The position numbers and the translations under genes are program-made. Below, in pieces: positions 53,992 through 61,646 of a stretch of 64,000 bases of DNA. Positions within the stretch are counted from its first letter, which is position 1. Each line of letters begins with the position of its first letter. Under the pieces are notes generated by a model. It was not told the origin of the DNA and did no database searches. It saw nothing but the letters and a program-made list of their open reading frames with translations. Source of the DNA: Ktedonobacter sp. SOSP1-85 (GTDB taxonomy: Bacteria > Chloroflexota > Ktedonobacteria > Ktedonobacterales > Ktedonobacteraceae). The DNA lies in NCBI RefSeq assembly GCF_016587415.1, contig NZ_BNJI01000002.1, positions 1,736,001 to 1,800,000 of the forward strand, read 5' to 3'.

Positions 53992-55425
53992 TCATCTCGA
54001 TACTACAACATAGGCTACGCCTCTAGATGCAGAATTATAGACAACCAGCACTTTGGTTCCATCGGGATTCTTGAAGGCAACATCCTGAATGCCATTACTC
54101 CCAGTGCTGGAATCAATATGATAGGCACCGGGTGCGACAAACTTACTAGCCTGCCCCAAAGCATAGTAATCCCCGTTATAGGTGACATTACCGTTGCTCT
54201 GATCCACGCTGACAACGCCACGACAGGTTGAGCAGGCCGCGCCCGTACCGAGATTTGGTTGACCATTAGGATCAAGCACCATGCCCCAGCGGACCACCGA
54301 CTTGCCCCAGTTGCGCACAACACCAATCAACAGCGACATTGTATTGGGAAAGCCATTGCTATTTTCCCATGTTCCACCAGAACATTCCGTCTCCCAGGCA
54401 TCCTTGTTGGGGAACGAGGTATGTACCGACGTCTGTGCATCAACACTACCACCATAACAGTGCCAGGCGGTACCAGCAGTGTAAGCGTTGGCGGTTGCAT
54501 CATTCAATATGGTAGTAGGATAGCCTGACTGATCCCAGTTGTGGTCGTAGCCCAGTATTTTCGTTGTAACACCGTTGCTAGCGAAGGCTGGCCCCAGATA
54601 GTTTTTGATGAAGTTGGTTTCATCGCTCGCAGGAAACGACATTCCAGGATAACCATTGGGCACATAGAGAGGCTCATTTTGCGGTGTAATGGCATAGATA
54701 GGTAGCCCCTGGGCCTGATATGCTTGAACGTACTTGACAAAGTAGTTGGCATAAGCACTATAGGCACTCGTGTTGAGTGTCCCACCCTCCATCGAGCCAG
54801 TCGACTTCATCCAACCAGGGGGGCTCCAGGGCGTGCCCATAATCTTGATGGCAGGGTTGATCTGCAACGCCTGTTGAAGCACTGGAATGATGTAAGCGGA
54901 ATCATGGGCGATGGTGAAATGCGCCAGCGACGGATCAGTCTGTCCACTGGGCATATCATCATACGAATACTCACCTACCGCAGGAGCTGGCCGCGTGAGA
55001 TCTGAAGCACCAATAGGCTGGCGAAGGAAGCTCAGGCCAATGCCGCTACTGCTACTAAAGAGGTTATTCATCAATGTAGAGCGCTGACTACTACTCATCT
55101 TGTTATAAACAAGCCACGCGGAGGAGTCAGTAAAAGAAGCACCAAAACCATCCATCTGTTGAAAGGTCTGATTCTCGTTGACGGTAATTATGTTTCCGGA
55201 AGCGTTACCAGTGGCAAATGTGAGACCTGGTTGCTGCGCGAGATGGGTGCTGAGATCCCCCGTGGTGAGCCACACGCTGACTGTCTCGCCAGCAGCATGC
55301 GCATAGAATGGAGAAGAGAAGAAGGCAAAGACACTACATGCGATCACAATACAGATTACGATGATATGAAGTACGTGTACCGAGAGTTTGCGAAAAAGAG
55401 TCGACCAGAACATACAATCCTCCAT
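53992..55425 (-). CDS. Secreted GH30 glycosidase, C-terminal strands probably lost
   Basis: A 477-residue exported glycoside hydrolase of family 30 (glucosylceramidase/beta-1,6-glucanase type). A membrane-spanning signal peptide is at residues 12-45 with cleavage likely after AHA. The barrel shows MDGFGASFTDSSAW, GTPWSPPGWMKS, the acid/base Glu251 in TPQNEPLY and the nucleophile Glu347 in AWETECSGGTW. The beta-sandwich ends abruptly: after VLVVYNSAS the protein reads RGVAYVVVSR and stops, where relatives continue ~25 residues with a last strand pair. A junction near 54020 is likely. Catalysis may survive but stability could suffer. Confidence 0.85.
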   Translation of the reverse strand: MEDCMFWSTLFRKLSVHVLHIIVICIVIACSVFAFFSSPFYAHAAGETVSVWLTTGDLSTHLAQQPGLTFATGNASGNIITVNENQTFQQMDGFGASFTDSSAWLVYNKMSSSQRSTLMNNLFSSSSGIGLSFLRQPIGASDLTRPAPAVGEYSYDDMPSGQTDPSLAHFTIAHDSAYIIPVLQQALQINPAIKIMGTPWSPPGWMKSTGSMEGGTLNTSAYSAYANYFVKYVQAYQAQGLPIYAITPQNEPLYVPNGYPGMSFPASDETNFIKNYLGPAFASNGVTTKILGYDHNWDQSGYPTTILNDATANAYTAGTAWHCYGGSVDAQTSVHTSFPNKDAWETECSGGTWENSNGFPNTMSLLIGVVRNWGKSVVRWGMVLDPNGQPNLGTGAACSTCRGVVSVDQSNGNVTYNGDYYALGQASKFVAPGAYHIDSSTGSNGIQDVAFKNPDGTKVLVVYNSASRGVAYVVVSR

Positions 55426-55880
55426 GATATTCTTGTCTGTCGGCCTGCCACAAACAAAGACAATGGGCTCCTTCCCATCATGCGGGACAATTACGTACCA
55501 TGTATCAATTTATGGCGTTGAATACCTCCTCTCCAACAAGGGGTGCACTAAATAACCTTCAATTCTGCAATGTATTGTCTCTTATATGTACTATTGAACC
55601 TTTATTGCCAAAGCTGATATAAGCTCGTACTATATCAACTATACCTACCTCCTTCTCAGATGTCAATATGTCCAGACCTCTAGACCAAAAGAGCAGCATC
55701 TCAACTGATGAAGATGGCGTTACAGCCCTCCACCAATGTTTCTTGTTCAACGCCTCTTCACACATTCAGCAAACATTCAGCAAACAGACCGTAATATTTC
55801 AACCTACAGAGGTATGCTTCTTTTCGAGGTACATAGAAAAAGCCTCAACCAAAAATGTGCATTGATGAAAGGAGAATACC
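55426..55880. other. Divergent promoter region
   Basis: No gene. It separates the GH30 gene (minus) from the DUF5666 gene (plus) and must carry both promoters. A direct repeat TTCAGCAAACATTCAGCAAAC is at 55764-55784. The ribosome binding site AAAGGAG of the plus gene is at 55868. Confidence 0.4.
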
Positions 55881-56537
55881 TTGTTTCGGCTAAAACCTTC
55901 TGGAAAAAAAATTCTGTTTCTAACGAGCATGCTTGCCTTGATGGGCGCAGTGTTCCTCATGGGAGGTATCACTATGTCCTCTGCCAGTGCGAACAGTCTG
56001 AATAAGACTCCACCAAAAGAGAAGCCTCCTTGTTCACAGTCCTGCAATCTCACCAAAGGTCTGGCGACGATAACCAATGTGAACGGCAATACGATTCAGG
56101 CAAAACTTCTGGGAACAGAACAAAAGGGCAACCAGGTCACGCTCCTCACTACAGCGAAGACAACCTACGATCCAGATCGTAGCATCGTCGCGGTAGGCAA
56201 ATCCATCATTTTTGCTGGTACGATTAACCATGATGGGAGTATCACTACTCAGTTGATTACTTCCTATGATCCCTCTGTTACCGACGTTGCTGGAACTATT
56301 GTGAAGATTGATGGTTCAGCCATCACGCTGCAAACGAAGGATACACAGTCCATCGTTCACCTAACCGATAGCACAATCTTCCTCAAACTCGATTTCAAGG
56401 ACAAAAAGAAGCTGCCCGCAACCTTAAGTGACCTCAAAGTAGGTATGACCGTTACCGCTCACTGCACAGTGCATAGTAATGGTTCGCTCACAGCGCAGTC
56501 TGTCGTCATCGTTCCGGCAAATTCCGAGGTTAAGTAA
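55881..56537 (+). CDS. Secreted DUF5666 domain protein
   Basis: A 218-residue protein starting at TTG 55881, chosen because AAAGGAG lies 7 nt before it. Residues 9-37 are a signal peptide (ILFLTSMLALMGAVFLMGGI, cleavage after ASA). The mature part has repeated DUF5666 units: ATITNVNGNTIQAKLLGTEQ, GTIVKIDGSAITLQTKDTQS, then HLTDSTIFLKLDFKD and VGMTVTAHCTVHSNGSLTAQ. These small beta-barrel units are found in exported proteins of unknown function. It lies ahead of a two-component system on the same strand (125 nt) and might be its sensor partner or target. Confidence 0.78.
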   Translation: MFRLKPSGKKILFLTSMLALMGAVFLMGGITMSSASANSLNKTPPKEKPPCSQSCNLTKGLATITNVNGNTIQAKLLGTEQKGNQVTLLTTAKTTYDPDRSIVAVGKSIIFAGTINHDGSITTQLITSYDPSVTDVAGTIVKIDGSAITLQTKDTQSIVHLTDSTIFLKLDFKDKKKLPATLSDLKVGMTVTAHCTVHSNGSLTAQSVVIVPANSEVK

Positions 56538-56661
56538 CCTTTACGTCTATACAGGGACTTACTTCGGTGGTAGAGCACTGCTAGATTGATGAGGCAAAAC
56601 CAGGCACAGGTACTTTCTGAGCAAGAGGGTACCTGTGTTGATGAGAGAAGGGAAACTGCGC

Positions 56662-57357
56662 ATGACCATCCAGCACGACACTGCCAATCAGAAACCAACC
56701 GTTCTCGTGGTTGATGATGAGCCGCAAATCATTGATTTTCTGCGTGTCGGATTGAGCTATGAAGGCTTCCTGGTTCATGTGGCGACCACTGGACCAGAGG
56801 CGTTAGAGAGCATTACTCGATGCCTCCCTGATCTGGTGATTCTTGATCTCATGCTCCCAGGTTTAGATGGCATGGCTGTCGCGCAGCGGATCTCTAATGC
56901 ACACGATACCGCAATTATCATGTTGACAGCAAAGGAAGATGTCGAGGATCGTGTTGCCGGATTAGATATTGGTGCGGACGATTATGTGACCAAGCCCTTT
57001 GTCTTTAAGGAATTGATGGCGCGTGTACGTGCAGTTTTGCGGCGGCGTGGCAAAATGTTTGGGGAAGTCCTCTCGTTTCAAGGTATTACGCTCAATCGAG
57101 TCACGCGCATTGTCACTCGCGAGGAACGCACGATAGACCTGACTCCCCGTGAGTTTGAACTCCTGGAATGCTTTCTGATGCATCCACGTCAGGTCTTGAA
57201 GCGTGATGCCATCCTGGCCCGTGTATGGGGCTATAATTATGTTGGCGACGATAATGTCATTGAAGTCTATATTCGCCATTTACGTGAAAAGTTACAGGAC
57301 GATCCTCCGCGGCTCTTGCAAACAGTGCGTGGCGTGGGGTATGTCCTACGCGGCTAA
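56662..57357 (+). CDS. OmpR/PhoB-type response regulator
   Basis: 231 residues from ATG at 56662 (ribosome binding site GAAGGG); a TTG at 56635 is in frame but poorer. The receiver domain has the acidic pair in VVDDEPQ, phospho-acceptor Asp62 in VILDLMLPG, and Lys111 in YVTKPF. The winged-helix domain (~135-231) shows LTPREFELLECFLMHPRQVL, ARVWGYNYVGDDNVIEVYIR and VRGVGYVLRG. It is the DNA-binding partner of the histidine kinase that starts 11 nt later. Targets may include the DUF5666 gene upstream. Confidence 0.93.
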   Translation: MTIQHDTANQKPTVLVVDDEPQIIDFLRVGLSYEGFLVHVATTGPEALESITRCLPDLVILDLMLPGLDGMAVAQRISNAHDTAIIMLTAKEDVEDRVAGLDIGADDYVTKPFVFKELMARVRAVLRRRGKMFGEVLSFQGITLNRVTRIVTREERTIDLTPREFELLECFLMHPRQVLKRDAILARVWGYNYVGDDNVIEVYIRHLREKLQDDPPRLLQTVRGVGYVLRG

Positions 57358-57368
57358 GGAGGTCGTCC

Positions 57369-58955
57369 ATGTCCAGACGTTTTACATTCCCTCCCTTGCT
57401 AGCATCTTTGCCGATCCGATGGCGATTAGCACTGGTTTCCTTTGGTCTCTTCGCGGTATTGCTCACAGCCTTAGGCATCATCATCTCGACGACTGAGGAA
57501 AAGATACTGCTGGCAAACCAGGCAAATATCCTCTCCCAGGAAACAAGCCTCGCGCAATCGCAGTTGATCGTCACCAAAACTGCGCCTACGCAGTCACAGA
57601 TCATCTCCTTTTCCTCAATGAGAAAAGAGGTGGCGGTCAGTATTGTGCCAATAGTAAAGGGTTTTGATCAGAATCAGAACATGAGCGTCGCCGTCCTTAC
57701 CCCCGAAGGAGAGGTGCTAGCAACAAATACGGGCAACACTTCTATTTCCAAATATCGCGCGTTGCCAGCGATTCCCCTGACACGCTCGTTTCTCCAACAG
57801 TGGCTCGCAGAGAAATCCTATAAGCTTGCCAACGACGACCAGGGACAACGTCAACTGGTTATCTTGCAACAAATCATCATATGGGATAAAACAGTAAAAA
57901 CAACGCCAGATAACGATATCGCGGGATATAAAAAAGGCCTCTTACTGCTCAGTATCCCGACCACGACCATTGATCAAGCAATCTCTATTACCCAACTGAC
58001 CCTGGCTCTTGGTATTTTCATCGTCTTGTGCATAGCTGCCGCTCTCACGCTGCCTCTTATTAGCGTGGCCCTTCGTCCCCTACGGGAACTGGAGAGAGTC
58101 AGCTCTTTAATCGCTATGGGAACATTATCGCTACGTCTGGCAGAGCCACCAACACAAGATGAAATCGGACGGATGGCGCGAGCATTTAACAGTATGGTCG
58201 CACGCCTGGAAGCAACGTTTGCCAGGCAAAAACGTTTTGTGGCCGATGTTTCTCATGAATTACGCACACCACTGACCGGGCTTGGAGGAAGTCTCGAAAT
58301 GCTACTCATTCGGGCTGACAATGGGGATGAGGAGACCAGGCATCACCTTCTTAACGGCATGTATCGCGAGGTCGAGCGGATGCAACGCCTGGTAACGGAA
58401 CTGCTTGCTCTCACGCGCCTGGATGAAGGATATATGAAGCCTCAAATTGATACAGTACCTCTAGCGCCACTGGTCACAGAGGTGTGTGAACAGGTTCAAG
58501 AACTTCTCTGCGGTCAGGAACTTTCTTCTCAAATACCAGCGGATCTACCTGCGCTGCGTGCAGATATAGGTCAACTGAGGCGGGTACTTCTTAACATCGT
58601 TGAGAATGCCCTGAAGTTTACGCCGCCCACCGGTTGTATCACCATTGTGGCATCAAGAGAAGGAACGGAACATATCAGGCTTGAGATCCAAGATACTGGT
58701 ATTGGCATTCTGCCAAAGGATCTGCCTCATGTCTTTGATCGTTTCTATCGTGCCGATCCGGCCCGAACGCGTCTTTCCCAACAAATAGGTGGGAATGGTT
58801 TGGGTCTTTCCATTGCGAAAGACATCGTCGAAGCACACAGAGGAAAGATAGCTATCAGAAGCACTCCTGGTGAGGGCACTATTGTGACGCTCTGGCTATT
58901 AGCAGATGCTGGTGACATGCTCTCAAAGCATTCGCCAACACCGAAAGGCAACTAG
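57369..58955 (+). CDS. Membrane sensor histidine kinase
   Basis: A 528-residue kinase. Membrane helices at ~19-40 and ~209-232 enclose an extracytoplasmic sensor of about 165 residues (no known fold seen). A HAMP domain follows (LRPLRELERVSSLIAMGTLS, EIGRMARAFNSMVARL), then HisKA with His296 in FVADVSHELRTPLTG, and the ATPase domain with N-box NIVENALKFTPP, G1 DTGIGI, F-box FDRFYRAD and G2 GGNGLGLSIAKDI. All motifs are intact. Same transcription unit as the response regulator. Confidence 0.93.
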   Translation: MSRRFTFPPLLASLPIRWRLALVSFGLFAVLLTALGIIISTTEEKILLANQANILSQETSLAQSQLIVTKTAPTQSQIISFSSMRKEVAVSIVPIVKGFDQNQNMSVAVLTPEGEVLATNTGNTSISKYRALPAIPLTRSFLQQWLAEKSYKLANDDQGQRQLVILQQIIIWDKTVKTTPDNDIAGYKKGLLLLSIPTTTIDQAISITQLTLALGIFIVLCIAAALTLPLISVALRPLRELERVSSLIAMGTLSLRLAEPPTQDEIGRMARAFNSMVARLEATFARQKRFVADVSHELRTPLTGLGGSLEMLLIRADNGDEETRHHLLNGMYREVERMQRLVTELLALTRLDEGYMKPQIDTVPLAPLVTEVCEQVQELLCGQELSSQIPADLPALRADIGQLRRVLLNIVENALKFTPPTGCITIVASREGTEHIRLEIQDTGIGILPKDLPHVFDRFYRADPARTRLSQQIGGNGLGLSIAKDIVEAHRGKIAIRSTPGEGTIVTLWLLADAGDMLSKHSPTPKGN

Positions 58956-58976
58956 CTTCTGGTGTCGAACAAGGGC

Positions 58977-60171
58977 CTAGTGCAGTAGAACGAAAGAAAG
59001 TAGGAAAGTGAACCGATATGAATAGGTATGAAAGCACCCATCTTCATCCGGCCACTCACCGAAAACGAACAAAACGAGATCCAGGCAAGATTACGTTCCT
59101 CCTCAGCCTTTGTGTTGCGTCGCTGCCAGATTCTCTTGGCAAGTGCTCGTCACGAACATGCCAGAGCCATAGCCAAGCAACTGGGTTGCGACGACCAGAC
59201 CGTTCGCAATGTCATCAAAGGCTTCAACGAGCGCGGACTCGCCGTGCTCAAGCGCGAGTCCTGCCGCCCACATCACCTTCGCACAAGCATTCCCGACGAC
59301 GCGTTAGAGGCGTTGCAAGACCTCTTGCACCGCAGCCCTCGCGACTTTGGGCTCAACCGCAGCCTGTGGAGCTTGCCTCTGGTTGCCAAGATCAGCTTCG
59401 AACAAGGAATCATTCCGACTGCGACCAGCGTCACGAGCGTGTGCCGTGCGCTCAAACGCTTGGGAACCAGTTGGAAACGCGCCAAGCACTGGATTACTAG
59501 TCCCGACCCACAATACCAAGTAAAAAAAACGCTCGGCAACGGTTGATTGCCTACGCGAGCCTTCAGTCCGACTGGGCCATTGGCTTCCTTGACGAGGTCT
59601 GGTGGAGTCGCTTTGCTCTTCCTCGCCTCCACGCCTGGCAAGACGCAGAGCACCCCGTCCGTCTGGTTGAGCAATCCTGGCTAAAGGATGATCCTGACCC
59701 CAAAGCACTGGCTTGTTATGGCGTCCTCTGGCAACAAGGGAGCCATGATGATCCTCTACGAGAGGAGATGTGGCTCCGTTTTGTCACGGGACGCCCAGTC
59801 AGCGATATCACCATTCAGTTTCTGGATTGGTGTTGCCAGCACTTGGCAGCACAAGGCAAACGGCATTGGCTCCTCATTTGGGACAATGCCTCCTGGCATG
59901 TGAGCAAGATGGTACGTACCTGGATCCGGGAACACAACCTCACCGTTAAGCAATCCCATCAAGGCGTTCGGATTTTGCCTTTTCAACTGCCCACCAAAAG
60001 CCCCTGGCTCAATCCGATTGAACCAAAGTGGGTCCATGGCAAGCGCAATGTGGTCGAACTTGATGGCTTGCTTTCGGCCCATCAATTAGCCAGCCGGGTC
60101 TGCGCTTACTATGGGTGCTCGTATGAACCACATTTAACTCTTTCCGAAATGGTTTCGTAATCTTGCACTAG
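58977..60171 (+). mobile_element. IS630-family insertion sequence
   Basis: Ends CTAGTGCAGTAGAACG (58977) and CGTAATCTTGCACTAG (to 60171) are imperfect inverted repeats bounded by TA. Contains one two-frame transposase. It sits just 22 nt after the kinase stop and before a terminator hairpin. Confidence 0.8.
59028..60160 (+). CDS. IS630 family transposase in two frames (probable -1 frameshift)
   Basis: Frame 1 (59028-59546) is the HTH half: RPLTENEQNEIQARLRSSSA, RRCQILLASARHEHARAIAK, IKGFNERGLAVLKR. Frame 2 begins in the -1 frame near 59520 and ends at 60160: Asp in AIGFLDEVWWSRF, Asp in LLIWDNASWHVSK, Glu in SPWLNPIEPKWVHGKRNV. The overlap contains eight A residues (59521-59528), a classical slippery run; slippage would give VKKNARQRLIAYASL. 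Since all motifs are kept and the break is at the A-run, programmed frameshifting is more likely than decay. Confidence 0.82.
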
Positions 60172-60197
60172 TAGCCTTATTTTGATGATCACAGAAA

Positions 60198-60236
60198 ACA
60201 CAGCAGACTGACATTTCGTCGTCAGTCTGCTGTGTT
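60198..60236. terminator. Terminator hairpin beyond IS630
   Basis: ACACAGCAGACTGAC pairs with GTCAGTCTGCTGTGT across a nine-base loop, followed by ATAATTTTTC. Before the IS arrived it probably ended the two-component operon. Confidence 0.75.
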
Positions 60237-60411
60237 CATAATTTTTCTATCCCTCCCAAACAAGAACATCAATCATGTTGGAGCCAGGAGCCGCTCCAAG
60301 GGTCGAATCTAATTGTGGAGGTCTATCAACTAGAGAATATTGGTTACGCTTTGGTGAAAACAGTAGGCGCTTGTCAAAATGGCAGACCTTCCGGAAGAAG
60401 AGCCGAGAGTG
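60237..60411. other. Short intergenic piece
   Basis: No gene; no repeat recognised. Confidence 0.3.
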
Positions 60412-61395
60412 TCAAGCAATAGGAATCTCCCATTGTGCCAACCATCGCTGTGTGCGGTGGTCACGCACGCGAATAATAGCTTTCTGCGGGTAGATATGGA
60501 CAGCGAATGAGGCCAGCATATCTGGATCGTCCGAGCGATACACTAAGGTTTGATCATCCTCGCTCTTGACGGGTCCATGAAAGCCCGTATACCAGGGGCT
60601 CATCAGATTGACATGAGTCAGCGGATGAGTACCCAGCGTTTCGGTGTGAATGAGATGTGGAGACCCCCATCCAGAATGGGTATGCCCGCAAATATAGAGA
60701 GCAGTATTGGAATGGCGAGCAAGAATATCGCGTACCGCTGACGAATTTTCTACAAAGAAGAAACGGGTTAATGAGTCATCGTCGAGATTCCTTACAGGGT
60801 CGCGGTCCAATACCGTGTTTTTCAAGGGACAATGGGCAAAAATAATAGCGGTGCGTCCAGCATGGGCGGCCAACGTCTCATCGAGGAAAGCAAGGGCTTC
60901 TGGCGTAAAGACAACATCCATATTGAGTTCACACCTGTCAGGTAAAAACCAATCAGGCTGTTCAAGCATAATACACACAATACCCTCATCTTCCCCGGCA
61001 AGCCAGGCATACCGTATGGGTACAGACCAGGTCGAGGTAAATTCTTCAATACCATGAGGCGCGTTTTCGTCCTCCTCAGGAAGGTATTCGTGGTTGCCGA
61101 TGCCTGGATAAAATGGCATGTCCTTCAAATACGTGGCGAGTTCCTTTTTCGCCAATTCATAGTTTCTGAGTGCACCGCGTTCTACGAGATCGCCGGGGAA
61201 AACGCAGAACGCAGGACGGCGTTCCTCCTGCCACACTGTTTGCAAGTCGTCAAACATCTGCGTCATACGCGGAGTATGAAGCTTTTTCCACTGCTCATGA
61301 TCGCGAAAATGCATGTCACCAATGGCCCAGAAATACAGCAATTCCTGATCCTGATCAAGTGGCGTTGCAATATAGGCGCTATAGCTATCATCCAT
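60412..61395 (-). CDS. Calcineurin-like metallophosphoesterase
   Basis: About 327 residues from ATG at 61395; a TTG at 61416 is in frame but lies inside the GGAGG ribosome binding site. The metal-ligand motifs are in order: AIGDMHF (D-x-H), FPGDLVERG (GDxx-R), PGIGNHEY (GNHE), IIFAHCPL (H) and YICGHTHSGWG (GHxH). No signal peptide, so cytoplasmic. It would hydrolyse phosphomono- or diesters using two metals; the substrate cannot be assigned. Stands alone between IS630 and the STAND gene. Confidence 0.88.
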   Translation of the reverse strand: MDDSYSAYIATPLDQDQELLYFWAIGDMHFRDHEQWKKLHTPRMTQMFDDLQTVWQEERRPAFCVFPGDLVERGALRNYELAKKELATYLKDMPFYPGIGNHEYLPEEDENAPHGIEEFTSTWSVPIRYAWLAGEDEGIVCIMLEQPDWFLPDRCELNMDVVFTPEALAFLDETLAAHAGRTAIIFAHCPLKNTVLDRDPVRNLDDDSLTRFFFVENSSAVRDILARHSNTALYICGHTHSGWGSPHLIHTETLGTHPLTHVNLMSPWYTGFHGPVKSEDDQTLVYRSDDPDMLASFAVHIYPQKAIIRVRDHRTQRWLAQWEIPIA

Positions 61396-61646
61396 AAAAG
61401 TTCTAAGAACCTCCAATTCGTTCGTACTGCTGGGATAAGTATCACACAGTTAGAGGTTCGCTCCAATAGATCTCCTGGGCATAGTGAGCGCAAGCAAATG
61501 GGTCATTATATCGATGCGCAGCAACAAATTAAGCAGCAAGAGCCTATTCACCTGTACCACAAACTTGTTTTGATGAAATAAAGGGACGTGAATGATGGAT
61601 GATCAGCGGAATATTTCCCCTTTACTCATTTTATTAACTAGGTCAG

